Notes: generated by a model from the sequence alone, not told the origin. DNA of 64,000 nt from Flavobacteriales bacterium (GCA_020635855.1 JACJYZ010000004.1:558001-622000), one strand, 5' to 3'; positions 34,211 through 43,817 are shown, counted from the stretch's first letter. A program made the numbers and translations.

Positions 34211-34229
34211 AATCGTATACGATACGATT
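34211..34229. promoter_or_regulatory. Inverted repeat before the ABC transporter gene
   Basis: AATCGTATACGATACGATT contains exact 8-base inverted arms (AATCGTAT / ATACGATT) around ACG, and overlaps a perfect 12-base palindrome ATCGTATACGAT at 34212-34223. It ends three bases before the annotated ATG. It has no T-run, so it is not a terminator; an operator or a hairpin affecting translation is possible. Confidence 0.35.
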
Positions 34230-34240
34230 CACATGAAAGT

Positions 34241-34969
34241 TCATTCCCCGTCTGTGAACTGAACCCTTGCGGGATCGATCAGGGCTTGTCCTTTGAAGCG
34301 ACGCATCAACTGGATGATGGCCACCACATCCTTCTGACAATAGGTAACGATCCGTGCCAGGTCGTGATCTTCCCAGAATACACGCGCCACATCCGCACCG
34401 GTAATGTCATCCTTTGGTGTGGGGATACCGAACAGGGTGGTAAGCATATTGAGGGACGTGTAATTCTTGAAATCCCCGAACTTCCAAAGCTCCATGGTAT
34501 CCAGGAAATTAACCTCCCAGGGTTTCTTGCCGGCGATGTCTAAGATTTTCGGAAGCCGCAAGCCGTTCACAAGCATCCTTCGGGCCATGTATGGAAAATC
34601 GAATTCCTTGCCGTTGTGTGCGCATAGCACATGCTGACTTTTCCCGTAGTGCTGGTCAAGCATCCTGGCAAACTCCGCCAACATAACCTTCTCATCTTCG
34701 CCGGAGAATGACTTGATCCGTATGGATGCATCTCCGTCTTCATCTTTCACATAACCCACGGATATGCAAATGATCTTCCCGAACTCCGCATAAATACCGG
34801 CGCGCTCATACACGTCTTCCGGTGTGAGATCGGCATCCCGGATCAGGGACGTTGCTTTCTTGTCCCACAATTCCCTGAAAGCCTCCGGCATGTCACCATA
34901 GTTGTACCAGGCCGGCACGGTTTCAATGTCGAGGAACAAAACGTTGCTGAGGTGGATGTGATCGAGCAT
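34241..34969 (-). CDS. Predicted 3'-5' exonuclease, PolB-exonuclease-like (DEDD/RNase H fold)
   Basis: 242 aa. Exo I is VLFLDIETVPAWYNYG (D and E of DIE), Exo II is HVLCAHNGKEFDFPYMARRM with the second Asp, and Exo III is IVTYCQKDVVAIIQLMRRF with Tyr-x3-Asp, so it belongs to the DEDDy group. No polymerase domain follows. Stand-alone members are widespread in Bacteroidota and are thought to act in DNA repair, but the substrate is not established. It is separated by 33 bases from the ABC gene downstream. Confidence 0.85.
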   Translation of the reverse strand: MLDHIHLSNVLFLDIETVPAWYNYGDMPEAFRELWDKKATSLIRDADLTPEDVYERAGIYAEFGKIICISVGYVKDEDGDASIRIKSFSGEDEKVMLAEFARMLDQHYGKSQHVLCAHNGKEFDFPYMARRMLVNGLRLPKILDIAGKKPWEVNFLDTMELWKFGDFKNYTSLNMLTTLFGIPTPKDDITGADVARVFWEDHDLARIVTYCQKDVVAIIQLMRRFKGQALIDPARVQFTDGE

Positions 34970-35001
34970 AACCGGGAGTTAATGTGGGGTCCGAAACATC
35001 A

Positions 35002-35409
35002 TCATTTGATCATCACCCCTTTTCTGTTCAGCAGGGGAATATGGATCAGGTTTTCATCCGAAACGCTACCGGTAACAAAAATATACTTTTTGTCATGCAG
35101 CAACCCGTCTTCATAAAAACTGACCCAGAATTCATTGCTGATGGAGAACAGGTGATCGGGGAAATGCTCCACCTTCACATAGCTTTTGGATCCTATCTTT
35201 TCAAAAAAATGGCGGAGGGTGGAGGTCTTTACGTTGCGACCTTCATGTTGGCCATAGCCTTTGGAGGTAATGAGCACCCCTGTGACCTCTTTGCTTTTCA
35301 GGTTGAGAAGGTACACGTTCCAGGGTGCATCCTGCACATCCTCTTCTCGGGCTACCACCACTGCTATGTCTTCTACAACGGGAAATTCAATGTCTTTTTT
35401 CATTGGCAA
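35002..35409 (-). CDS. Conserved hypothetical protein (135 aa)
   Basis: 135 aa, no signal peptide or membrane helix. The text EDIAVVVAREEDVQDAPWNV, followed by YLLNLKSKEVTGVLITSKGY and FWVSFYEDGLLHDKKYIFV, suggests a compact beta-barrel-like cytoplasmic protein. The same kind of protein occurs widely in Bacteroidota without assigned function. ATG 35409 or 35403 may be the start. It lies upstream of the exonuclease gene on the same strand with 32 bases between. Confidence 0.65.
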   Translation of the reverse strand: MPMKKDIEFPVVEDIAVVVAREEDVQDAPWNVYLLNLKSKEVTGVLITSKGYGQHEGRNVKTSTLRHFFEKIGSKSYVKVEHFPDHLFSISNEFWVSFYEDGLLHDKKYIFVTGSVSDENLIHIPLLNRKGVMIK

Positions 35410-35467
35410 TTGTCAGGGTGATGAAAGCGTCACCCGGTATTTTTCATCCGGCAAAGATACACAGCCC

Positions 35468-36637
35468 TTACAAACCCGGTATCCCACCCTGCAGTCTCCG
35501 GTACTGCAGGGACATGCGTATGCCGATATCAAGATAGTGGAAAACATCCTGCGGATGACCATCGGTGTAGTCCATGCTGCGATGATGCCCCAGACGGGCC
35601 ACAACCAGGTCCAGATCAGGAACCACAAATACATACTGTCCCAGAATGCCCCTTGCATAGAAAACCGAATGACCCTGATATGTCAGCAACCACCACGATA
35701 GACCGTACCGCGTCAGTGGTTGCCCTTCATCGGTCAGGCGGGCAGGTACGATGGACTCACTTACATAATCGGCCGGAACCAGCTGTACACCGTTCCAATT
35801 GCCACCGTTCTTAAACAACTTGCCCAGCCTTGCAAAATCCCTGATGTTGCTGTTGATGCAGCAATACGCTTTTTCCATTCCATCCGGATGGTCCAGGCTC
35901 CACGAGGCGGCCCTGGCGGCACCCATCGGTTTCCACAATTTTTCCGACATGTATTCGCTGAGGGTTTTTCCCGTGGCTTTCTTTAAAACCTCGGCAAGCA
36001 CCAGGGTGTTGCCGCTCAGGTATTCGAACCGCTTTCCGGGTTCTTCGATGCGTTGCATTTGATCCACCAGCTTTTCCAGGTCACTGCCGTAGTATGCCTC
36101 CGTGGTTACCGACAAGGGGTTGGCATAACTTTCGTCCCAGTTCAGACCCGATGACATGGTAAGCAGGTTCCTCAGGGTGATCCCTTCTTTTCCGGCTTCC
36201 CTGAACGAAGGAATGAAATCGGCCACCGGCTGATCCACACTTTTGATCTTTCCTTCACCGATGGCGATTCCTATGAGCACGCTGGTAAAGGTCTTGGCCA
36301 TCGAAAAAGAGGATGACATGCTTTCAGGACTGTAATCATCCCAGTATTGTTCGAACAGGATGGAATCATGATGGATCACCAGAAACGCAACCGGATCCAG
36401 GCTTTCCACATAAGACTGTTCTTCGGGCGTCAAGTGTTCGTGTGCTGCCCGTGCTGATACAGGCCAGGGTTGTGGCGTACCTGCTTCAATGGGCCGGTTC
36501 GGGAAAATCTTGTAATCGTCAATGTCTGCGAAATTATGGTACAGGGCTGGGTAGAGGTACCATCTGCCGCTGATCACGATGCCCAGGTTCAGCAGCAGGA
36601 TCAGGCCTGTCAATACGTACAGGATCTTTTTTTTCAT
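35468..36637 (-). CDS. Serine hydrolase, class C beta-lactamase family
   Basis: 389 aa. An N-terminal membrane helix (ILYVLTGLILLLNLGIVISG) anchors it, with the enzyme in the periplasm. The catalytic SxxK is SFSMAKTFTSVLIG, the Tyr motif is FEYLSGNTLVLAEVLKKATG (YxxxN region), and the third box is YARGILGQYVFVVPDLDLVV. Members include esterases, D-aminopeptidases and PBP4*-like enzymes; true beta-lactamase activity is not implied. It overlaps lipB by four bases (ATGA), so the two are coupled, though no functional link is obvious. Confidence 0.85.
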   Translation of the reverse strand: MKKKILYVLTGLILLLNLGIVISGRWYLYPALYHNFADIDDYKIFPNRPIEAGTPQPWPVSARAAHEHLTPEEQSYVESLDPVAFLVIHHDSILFEQYWDDYSPESMSSSFSMAKTFTSVLIGIAIGEGKIKSVDQPVADFIPSFREAGKEGITLRNLLTMSSGLNWDESYANPLSVTTEAYYGSDLEKLVDQMQRIEEPGKRFEYLSGNTLVLAEVLKKATGKTLSEYMSEKLWKPMGAARAASWSLDHPDGMEKAYCCINSNIRDFARLGKLFKNGGNWNGVQLVPADYVSESIVPARLTDEGQPLTRYGLSWWLLTYQGHSVFYARGILGQYVFVVPDLDLVVARLGHHRSMDYTDGHPQDVFHYLDIGIRMSLQYRRLQGGIPGL

Positions 36638-37407
36638 CCCGCTTCCGGTGTTGAATAGGTGGTCATGAGTGTTTCGGCACTTTGCTCAACGAGCTGCATA
36701 CCGAAGACATCCGCCAGGTGATCCTTGAGTTTGTTTTCCACTTCGGCCAAAGGCGGAGCGGTTCCCAGTTCCTTTTCCATACTTGTTACCGCCTTGTCGG
36801 TAATGCCGCAGGGAACAATGTGGTTGAAGTAACTCAGGTCTGGATTAACATTGAAGGCAAAGCCGTGCATGGTGACCCATCGACTCGATTTCACACCCAA
36901 TGCACATATCTTACGCGCCTTGAGCGGGTCATCAGGATCAAGCCACACACCGGTCAGGCCTTCCAGTCTTCCGGCTTCAATCCCATAATCGGAAAGGGTT
37001 CTGATCACGCCTTCCTCCAGGGATCGCATGTAGCGGTGGATGTCGGTGAAGAAACGTTCAAGATCGAGAATCGGGTAACCCACAATCTGTCCGGGGCCAT
37101 GGTAGGTGATGTCTCCTCCGCGGTTGATTTTTACATAACTGGCTTCGTGTGCGGCCAGCTGCTCCCGGTTGATCAGCAGGTTGGATTCCGAGCCGCTTTT
37201 GCCCAGGGTATACACGTGGGGATGCTCACAAAACAGCAGGTGATGATCAGGGATCGGGCCGGGATCAACACCTTCCCTGCGGTTGTCTTGTTTCCATTGA
37301 ACCATGCGGGAAAAGATCGCCTCCTGGAGGTCCCAGGCCGGCTGGTATTCCATTTTGCCAAGGTTAACGAAGTACGTCTTTTGTGTTGTTGCCGCTTCCA
37401 TATTCAA
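36634..37407 (-). CDS. lipB: Lipoyl(octanoyl) transferase LipB
   Basis: 257 aa. Signature regions are LLFCEHPHVYTLGKSG, VKINRGGDITYHGPGQIVGY and CALGVKSSRWVTMHGFAFNV with the conserved Lys. The catalytic cysteine is in FNHIVPCGITDKAVTSM. It moves octanoyl from acyl-carrier protein to lipoyl-dependent enzymes such as pyruvate dehydrogenase E2 in the first step of endogenous lipoate synthesis. LipA is not in the window. It precedes the serine hydrolase and overlaps its start by four bases. Confidence 0.96.
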   Translation of the reverse strand: MNMEAATTQKTYFVNLGKMEYQPAWDLQEAIFSRMVQWKQDNRREGVDPGPIPDHHLLFCEHPHVYTLGKSGSESNLLINREQLAAHEASYVKINRGGDITYHGPGQIVGYPILDLERFFTDIHRYMRSLEEGVIRTLSDYGIEAGRLEGLTGVWLDPDDPLKARKICALGVKSSRWVTMHGFAFNVNPDLSYFNHIVPCGITDKAVTSMEKELGTAPPLAEVENKLKDHLADVFGMQLVEQSAETLMTTYSTPEAG

Positions 37408-37433
37408 CCGATACCCGGATACACCCGGAAATG

Positions 37434-38417
37434 TTACAGTGCGGCCAGGGCCGATTTAAGGTGATCAATCACTTTCACCTCCGTCACATCCACACCTTTT
37501 TTCTGTCCGAGGTACAACGATACCCAGTCGCCCAGGTGAATCAGATGAAAGGCCCGGGTGAGGGGTGTCTCACCTACGGAAAACACCTCCCTGTAATGTG
37601 GTGTCATGCGGGTGATGATTTCTTTCCCCACTTCCATCCTTCGTTGTGTGCGCTTATAGTCGGTCTTGTTACGGAACACCACCACAGCCATCTGTTCATT
37701 TCCTCCGGCCCAACCCACCAGTTCGTTGTGGTTCATTTCAGGTAGTACATGGTGCCAGCAAAGCATCTTGGCGTTTTCGTTCACCTGCTGGCGAAACCGT
37801 ACCGCTACACCCTCCGAACCGGCAGCAGCATAGATCACGGGGATCTTGCCATACAGGAATTCCGTCAGGTCTTTTGCCTCGGCCTGAATGGCAGGCAGGT
37901 GTTGGTCGAGAAAATCGGGTACCGATTGCAGGTCGGTCAGGAAACTTTCGGGGATGAGCTTGTGTTTGGCGAAGATGATGAAAAGCTGGGTGAGTGAATA
38001 GCCCAGGCACGAACGCGGAGGGTTGCCCCCCGGTATGACGATGGCATCATATCCCTTTTCCTTTGCGAAAGCCTGGAGTGTCCCGCCGGAAGTGATGCAT
38101 ACGATGTGTGCACCCTGATCGGATGCCTGCTGAACCGCCTGCAATGTTTCTTCGGTATTGCCGGAGTAAGAACTTGCGATCACCAGCGTATCGGGTCCTA
38201 CGAATTTGGGCACGAAGTAATCTTTGTTCACCGTCACCGGAACAGACACCTGTGATTGGGTGATTTCCGCAATGATGGTGCCGCCTATACCCGAACCTCC
38301 AAGTCCGGTAATGAGCACATTCCTGAATGGGGACTTTGCAGGCTGCAGGGTGGCAGCATTCCCTATTTGCCACGCTTCGCGTAACTGGTTGGGGAAATTC
38401 TTGATCAGTGATTCCAT
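37434..38417 (-). CDS. SIS-domain phosphoglucose/phosphomannose isomerase
   Basis: 327 aa from ATG 38417 (MESLIKNFPNQL); a longer frame to 38516 adds an unlikely basic extension. SIS domain 1 has LITGLGGSGIGGTIIAE and VIASSYSGNTEETLQAVQQA, then ICITSGG-type text (HIVCITSGGTLQAFAKEKG). The motif NPPRSCLGYSLTQLFIIF and the C-terminal MNHNELVGW (Glu and His) are characteristic of bifunctional PGI/PMI, which interconverts fructose-6-P with glucose-6-P and mannose-6-P. It therefore feeds both glycolysis and nucleotide-sugar synthesis. It is upstream of lipB (26-base gap) and divergent from lysS. Confidence 0.88.
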   Translation of the reverse strand: MESLIKNFPNQLREAWQIGNAATLQPAKSPFRNVLITGLGGSGIGGTIIAEITQSQVSVPVTVNKDYFVPKFVGPDTLVIASSYSGNTEETLQAVQQASDQGAHIVCITSGGTLQAFAKEKGYDAIVIPGGNPPRSCLGYSLTQLFIIFAKHKLIPESFLTDLQSVPDFLDQHLPAIQAEAKDLTEFLYGKIPVIYAAAGSEGVAVRFRQQVNENAKMLCWHHVLPEMNHNELVGWAGGNEQMAVVVFRNKTDYKRTQRRMEVGKEIITRMTPHYREVFSVGETPLTRAFHLIHLGDWVSLYLGQKKGVDVTEVKVIDHLKSALAAL

Positions 38418-38479
38418 GGCTGTTTTCAAGGGCTTGCGGATCTTACTTACCCGATTGTCTGATTTGTCTAATGATGTTT

Positions 38480-38487
38480 TACATTTG
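38480..38487 (+). promoter_or_regulatory. Candidate -7 box for lysS
   Basis: TACATTTG is an exact TAnnTTTG match, with a TTG at 38455-38457 at 22-base spacing as a possible -33 element. The lysS ATG is 73 bases downstream. Confidence 0.45.
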
Positions 38488-38560
38488 TAGATTCTCACCC
38501 TGAAGTCTTGGAACACTCTTTCATTCCCTTCAGGGGGGTGCTACGCAAAATTAAAAGAAA

Positions 38561-40069
38561 ATGGCCAAAGAACTGAGTGAACAGGAGATGATTAGACGAG
38601 CGTCGCTTCAGGCGCTGAATGAATTGGGTATTGACGCATACCCTGCCGACACTTTCCCGGTCAACGCATCTGCCCGGGACATTCATAAAAATTACGAACT
38701 CGACAAGCTATCCTATAAGAACATCAGCATAGCGGGTCGCATCATGTCGCGGCGCATCATGGGCAATGCCTCATTTGCCGAGATACAGGATGCCACCGGT
38801 CGCATACAGGTGTATGTGAAACGAGACGATATCTGCCCGGATGAGGACAAGACCCTCTACAATACCGTGTTCAAAAAACACCTCGACATCGGAGACATCA
38901 TCGGTGTCACGGGTTATGTGTTCACCACCAACACCGGCACCATTTCCATTCATGTGACCGGACTGAAACTGCTGTGCAAATCGCTGAGACCGCTCCCGAT
39001 CGTGAAAACCGATCACGAAGGTCATGTGCACGACGCATTCACCGATCCCGACCAACGTTACCGGATGCGCTATATAGACCTCATCGTGAATCACACGGTG
39101 AAAGATACATTTATCAAGCGCACCAAAATGGTGAACTCGATGCGGAATTTCCTCACTGAGAAAGGCTACCTCGAAGTGGAAACACCGGTGTTGCAACCCA
39201 TCTACGGAGGCGCTGCTGCCCGTCCCTTCAAAACACATCATAATGCGCTGGATATGACCCTCTACCTCCGCATCGCCAACGAGCTGTACCTGAAACGGCT
39301 GATCGTGGGCGGATATGATGGCGTGTTCGAGTTCTCCAAGGATTTCCGGAACGAAGGCATGAGCCGCTTTCACAACCCGGAATTCACCCAGGTGGAATTG
39401 TACGTCGCCTACAAGGACTACGAATGGATGATGAACCTCTGCGAAACCGTGATCGAGAAAGTGGCGATGGACCTGCACGGCACCACGGAAGTACAGGTGG
39501 GTGAACATGTGATCAATTTCCAGCGCCCCTGGAAGCGCTTCACCATGTTCGGAGCCATCGAGCACTTCACCGGCATCGACATCTCGGAAATGGATGAGGC
39601 AGCCTTGCGGGAGACCGCATCCAAACTGGGTATCCATGTAGACAAGTCAATGGGAAAAGGCAAGATCATCGACGAGATCTTCGGTGAGAAATGCGAACCC
39701 AACCTGATTCAACCCACCTTCATTACCGACTACCCCGTGGAAATGTCGCCCCTTGCCAAAAAGCACCGGAGCAAGGAAGGACTGGTGGAACGTTTCGAAG
39801 CCATCTGCAACGGGAAGGAGATCGCCAACGCCTTCTCGGAGCTGAACGACCCGATTGATCAGCGACGCCGGTTTGAAGAACAACTCGAGCTGGGCAAACG
39901 CGGCGATGATGAAGCCATGGTATTGGATGAAGATTTCCTGCGCGCCATTGAATACGGCATGCCTCCCACAGCGGGTATCGGGATCGGAATCGACCGCCTG
40001 GCGATGATCATGACCAATTCACCGTCCATCCAGGATGTGTTGTTCTTCCCGCAGATGCGACCTGAATAA
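38561..40069 (+). CDS. lysS: Lysine--tRNA ligase, class II
   Basis: 502 aa, full length. The N-terminal OB-fold tRNA-binding domain is at ~50-150 (ISIAGRIMSRRIMGNASFAE, GRIQVYVKRDDI). The class II catalytic domain has motif 1 near MRNFLTEKGYLEVETPVL, motif 2 in FRNEGMSRFHNPEFTQVELY and motif 3 in GIGIGIDRLAMIMTNS. The lysine-binding FSKDFRNEG region is normal. It charges tRNA-Lys in the cytoplasm. It is monocistronic-looking, with its own promoter box. Confidence 0.98.
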   Translation: MAKELSEQEMIRRASLQALNELGIDAYPADTFPVNASARDIHKNYELDKLSYKNISIAGRIMSRRIMGNASFAEIQDATGRIQVYVKRDDICPDEDKTLYNTVFKKHLDIGDIIGVTGYVFTTNTGTISIHVTGLKLLCKSLRPLPIVKTDHEGHVHDAFTDPDQRYRMRYIDLIVNHTVKDTFIKRTKMVNSMRNFLTEKGYLEVETPVLQPIYGGAAARPFKTHHNALDMTLYLRIANELYLKRLIVGGYDGVFEFSKDFRNEGMSRFHNPEFTQVELYVAYKDYEWMMNLCETVIEKVAMDLHGTTEVQVGEHVINFQRPWKRFTMFGAIEHFTGIDISEMDEAALRETASKLGIHVDKSMGKGKIIDEIFGEKCEPNLIQPTFITDYPVEMSPLAKKHRSKEGLVERFEAICNGKEIANAFSELNDPIDQRRRFEEQLELGKRGDDEAMVLDEDFLRAIEYGMPPTAGIGIGIDRLAMIMTNSPSIQDVLFFPQMRPE

Positions 40070-40128
40070 CCGGAAGCAAACAACCTTCAGCTAACGTTTA
40101 CAAGCCGGCGGTCAATTCACAGGATTTA

Positions 40129-40136
40129 TATCTTTG
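40129..40136 (+). promoter_or_regulatory. Candidate -7 box for gpsA
   Basis: TATCTTTG matches TAnnTTTG exactly and ends 24 bases before the TTG start codon of gpsA at 40161, supporting that unusual start. No good -33 TTG was found. Confidence 0.45.
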
Positions 40137-40160
40137 TGCCGGCATTGATGCCTGATTCTT

Positions 40161-41159
40161 TTGTCCTTTTCGAAAACCATAGGTGTAATGGGAGGTGGCA
40201 GCTGGGCAACCGCGCTGGTGAAACTCCTTTGCAACAATGTCGATAATGTGCATTGGTGGATGCAGAACCCCGATGCCATCGCACATGTCAGGCAATACCA
40301 TCACAATCCGCAGTACCTGAGTTCAGTCACCTTTCAACCTGAAAAGCTCACGGTGACAAACGACCTGCAGGCATTCGTGAATACCTGCGACGTTATCATC
40401 ATTTCCATCCCTTCCGCCTTCCTCATGGATGTGTTCAAGAAACATCCTGTAAAGGGAATGGAAGACAAAATTCTGTTCTCCGCCATCAAAGGGATCGTAC
40501 CTGAATACAATGCCATACCGGCCCGGTTTTTCCACAAACAGTTCCTCATTCCTTATGAGAACATAGGTATCATCTGCGGACCCTGTCACGCCGAAGAAGT
40601 GGCGCTGGAGAAACTTTCATACCTCACCATCGCCTGCCAGGATGAAGTCAAGGCTTCCATGCTGGCGGAATTACTGGCCTGTCGCTACATCCGCACCGCT
40701 ACATCCGACGACCTGTTCGGTTCGGAATTGTCTGCGGTACTTAAGAACGTATATGCCATTGCAAGTGGAATTTGCCACGGCCTCGGCTATGGTGACAACT
40801 TCCAGGCGGTGCTGATCTCAAACGCCATCCAAGAAATCGAGCGCTTCGTGGATGCAGTGAACCCCATCCACCGCGACGTGAAAAGCTCGGCCTACCTGGG
40901 CGACCTGCTGGTAACCGCTTACTCACAGTTCTCAAGGAACCGCACGTTCGGTACCATGATCGGAAAGGGGTACTCCGTGAAGTATGCGCAGATGGAGATG
41001 GACATGGTGGCCGAGGGTTACTACGCCGTAAAGAGCATCCAGGAAATCAACAAGAAATTCAAGGTGCATACGCCGATCTGCGATGCCGTATACCGCGTGC
41101 TGTATGAGAAAATATCTCCCGTTGCGGAGATGCGCCTGCTCACTGAACAGTTGAGCTGA
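40161..41159 (+). CDS. gpsA: NAD(P)+-dependent glycerol-3-phosphate dehydrogenase
   Basis: 332 aa beginning at TTG 40161. No ATG is possible before the Rossmann motif GVMGGGSWATALVKLL, because the frame is closed by TGA at 40146 and the first ATG lies inside the motif. Other motifs: VIISIPSAFL, CGPCHAEEVA (the usual GPSFAxE region altered to GPCHAEE), and the catalytic lysine in SAVLKNVYAIASGICHGLG. It reduces dihydroxyacetone phosphate to sn-glycerol-3-phosphate for phospholipid synthesis. It converges with the sprE-like gene, leaving nine bases between the stops. Confidence 0.93.
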   Translation: MSFSKTIGVMGGGSWATALVKLLCNNVDNVHWWMQNPDAIAHVRQYHHNPQYLSSVTFQPEKLTVTNDLQAFVNTCDVIIISIPSAFLMDVFKKHPVKGMEDKILFSAIKGIVPEYNAIPARFFHKQFLIPYENIGIICGPCHAEEVALEKLSYLTIACQDEVKASMLAELLACRYIRTATSDDLFGSELSAVLKNVYAIASGICHGLGYGDNFQAVLISNAIQEIERFVDAVNPIHRDVKSSAYLGDLLVTAYSQFSRNRTFGTMIGKGYSVKYAQMEMDMVAEGYYAVKSIQEINKKFKVHTPICDAVYRVLYEKISPVAEMRLLTEQLS

Positions 41160-41168
41160 TCCCGAAAA

Positions 41169-43817
41169 TCAATTGGAATAATTCTCCTGGAAGAACTTCA
41201 CGTACTCGTCGATGTTCTTCTGCTTGTAGATGGTGATATAATTGATGGAAGAGATGGTGAAGTACTTCACCGACTTAAGTTTGTCGTCGCCGAACATATC
41301 GGCATGTGCCTGCACCGACTTGAAGTAATCCATCCCGTCCTTGCCGTTGTCGAAACTCTTCACCAATACCATCTGACGGGCGTCATCCAACAGGATCGAG
41401 CTCACGTTGAAGGTGCGCAGACCGAACTGCGACTGGTTGAAGTCGGACACGTATTCCTTGAACTTGGTGATGATGTTGTTCTTCCCTGATAACACATACA
41501 CGAAGAAGTGCACTTCATTCATATCCATTTTGAAAACGGAAGCAGGGGAGGCCGAATCGGGTTTGGTGGTTAAGGTATCTGTTGTTTTCTTGGGCTTCAT
41601 CAGGTCCAGGATCTCCTTTGCCCGTGTACCGGCCGGATCGTAGCTATACTGGCTGGCCACATGTTCCAGGCTGGCCACAAACAGGCTGTCGTGGTTACCC
41701 CTGGTCTTGCCGATTGACATTGCATACAGGAAAGAGAACTTGGGCATAAAGGGGTTTCCCTTGTGCAGTGAATCGGCGAGATCGCAGTTGGCCATCACCG
41801 CTTCATACTTGCTGTTCAGGTAGGCTTTGTAGGTGTCTTCGTAGAGCTTGCGTGCCTCTTCCTGGTCTACCTTTTGCGCTTTGCCGTAATCCGGGTTCTG
41901 GATCAGCTTGGCATATTCGGAATCGGGATAATCGTTCAGGATGATGTTCTTGTTGGTTTCTGCTGCCGCAGTGTTACCCGCATCATTCATAATCAAATAC
42001 AGGTAATAGCAGGCTGCAGCGCGGTACCGGTTGCTCGGGTAGCGTCGGTTCAATTCTTCAAAAGCCCGGATCGCTTCGTCAGGATCCTGAAGTCTTTCCT
42101 TATAAATGATGCCCAGTTGGTAGTACGCTTCAATGATGCGATCGTCGGATGCCTTTCTTGCCTCTGACGTTAGGGGGATGTTTTTCAGGTATGCTTTTTT
42201 GTCGCGTATGTTACCGATGGAGAGGTCTCTTTTCTGGCTGGCCTGCAATGTATCCGATGATTCGGACCCGCTTGAAAAGTCGCCGAACCCGCTTTTGTTG
42301 GAACGCCGCCAGTAATCCTCCAACGGTCGATCGCCCCATCGGGTCCTGAATTCGGCCTTGCCGCTTGCAAGCGTAGTAGGGTTGTAGAAGTACCACTTGC
42401 CTCCCCCGGATGCATTGGGGTTGCCCTTGCGTTGGTTGATCGCGTTCTGTGTAAGCAGTTCACGTGTCCGTCTTTCCCGGTCTTCCTTTTCCTGCTTCTT
42501 GCGTTCTTCGTCTTTAACAGCCTGTTCGATCAGGTCGTCTATGAATGCATCCCTGGCCGCATCGTCCATGTCGGCAATCCGCTGCAAGCTATCTTCGGCC
42601 TCTATGGTAGCGATACTGCTGACGAGGCCTGTCAGACTGGTTTTTTTGTTCAGTGCTGCTTCGTAACCCTCGTATTGTGGCGGGAGTTGCGCAACAGCGC
42701 TGTCATAATAAGCCTGTGCGATTTCGTACTTGCGCTGAGAAAAACGGATGTCGGCCACCATCAGGTAAGACTGTCCCTTTTGTGTAGGGTTGTTGGTGCT
42801 CGTGCGGATGGATTGCTCCAGGTGGCTCAATGCATCGGGTTCATCGCCTTCCTTATGGGAAAGCTCCGCGAGGGCATAATGAATCTGGTCGAAGTAGTCG
42901 ATGTTCTTGTCGTCACGGAGCATCTTTTCCAATTGTTTGCGGATGCCTCCCCTCGCAGAAGCGCTGGCTTTATCGCGTTCAATGCCCACGGTTCGGGCCA
43001 TGTTGATCTTTGCATGGAAAGCCATGTCATAAGGCGGATTCATTTTCACCACCTGCTGGTACATGTTGCCGGCTTTCCGGTACTCCTTGTCGCGCTGTAG
43101 CAGCTGTGCCATGATGTACATCAACCGCACCCTGGTTTTGCGGCGCTTTGTCAGTGCAATCGCTTTCTGTAGATGCACGGCAGCGGTGGGGTATTCCTTT
43201 TGCTGCATATAATAGTCGGCATACACCGTTTCGAAAGCGCCCTTCTTCTTTTTCGGAAATCCTTTTTCATTCTTGATCATGTCGATGATGCGGAGGCCGT
43301 CGTCATACATTCCCAGTTCGGTGTAACAGCGGACCATCCAGAGGAGGGCATCAAACTTGATCTCTTCTTCGCTGTATTGCTTGGCCACATATTCAAATGT
43401 TTCCAAGGCGGTGCGGAATTCCTGTTTGTAGAACTGTGCCCTTCCGATCAGAAAATAGCTGTCATCCACCCAGGCACAATATTCCTTGTTCTTTACCATG
43501 ATGGAGTGGCGCTGGATCACGGCGGAGCATTTCTTGATGGCCTTGTCCATCTCCGAAGCAACCGTCTGGCCCTGGCCTTCATCCACATCTACATATATAT
43601 TCAGGATCTGCGTGAAATCATCGACGTGGTTCTTTTCCATCTGCGCCACCGCCTCCTTTACACCTTCACGTGCATTGAAGTATCCGTTGTCGCGTGAGGT
43701 CAGGTTATGATACTGACGGCTGACGAAGGTGTTTTTGCGGGTTGAACAACCCCACCATGTCAGGGTGATGCCCAGGATCAATACCAGGGCTAGGCGTATG
43801 TTGGACTTTTTATCCAC
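41169..43817 (-). CDS. sprE: Type IX secretion system-associated TPR lipoprotein SprE/PorW
   Basis: 882 aa lipoprotein (lipobox around TWWGC, Cys 24). The N-terminal text YHNLTSRDNGYFNAREGVKE ('YHNLTxxYNxYFNxxE') is the hallmark of the SprE/PorW family. TPR-type helices fill ~60-400 and ~580-720. A charged coiled segment at ~430-465 (DEERKKQEKEDRERRTRELL) lies between them, and the C-terminal beta domain holds FVYVLSGKNNIITKFKEYVS. SprE is needed for gliding and T9SS function in F. johnsoniae; PorW links the PorN ring to the translocon in Porphyromonas. A promoter box lies 20 bases upstream. Confidence 0.88.
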   Translation of the reverse strand: MDKKSNIRLALVLILGITLTWWGCSTRKNTFVSRQYHNLTSRDNGYFNAREGVKEAVAQMEKNHVDDFTQILNIYVDVDEGQGQTVASEMDKAIKKCSAVIQRHSIMVKNKEYCAWVDDSYFLIGRAQFYKQEFRTALETFEYVAKQYSEEEIKFDALLWMVRCYTELGMYDDGLRIIDMIKNEKGFPKKKKGAFETVYADYYMQQKEYPTAAVHLQKAIALTKRRKTRVRLMYIMAQLLQRDKEYRKAGNMYQQVVKMNPPYDMAFHAKINMARTVGIERDKASASARGGIRKQLEKMLRDDKNIDYFDQIHYALAELSHKEGDEPDALSHLEQSIRTSTNNPTQKGQSYLMVADIRFSQRKYEIAQAYYDSAVAQLPPQYEGYEAALNKKTSLTGLVSSIATIEAEDSLQRIADMDDAARDAFIDDLIEQAVKDEERKKQEKEDRERRTRELLTQNAINQRKGNPNASGGGKWYFYNPTTLASGKAEFRTRWGDRPLEDYWRRSNKSGFGDFSSGSESSDTLQASQKRDLSIGNIRDKKAYLKNIPLTSEARKASDDRIIEAYYQLGIIYKERLQDPDEAIRAFEELNRRYPSNRYRAAACYYLYLIMNDAGNTAAAETNKNIILNDYPDSEYAKLIQNPDYGKAQKVDQEEARKLYEDTYKAYLNSKYEAVMANCDLADSLHKGNPFMPKFSFLYAMSIGKTRGNHDSLFVASLEHVASQYSYDPAGTRAKEILDLMKPKKTTDTLTTKPDSASPASVFKMDMNEVHFFVYVLSGKNNIITKFKEYVSDFNQSQFGLRTFNVSSILLDDARQMVLVKSFDNGKDGMDYFKSVQAHADMFGDDKLKSVKYFTISSINYITIYKQKNIDEYVKFFQENYSN

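Noticed and set aside
35468..36637. Beta-lactamase resistance gene
   Set aside because: The family motifs are those of general serine hydrolases and esterases; sequence alone does not show beta-lactam hydrolysis.
38771..39637. Minus-strand 288-codon open frame
   Set aside because: It is antisense to lysS; its Phe/His-rich text is a shadow.
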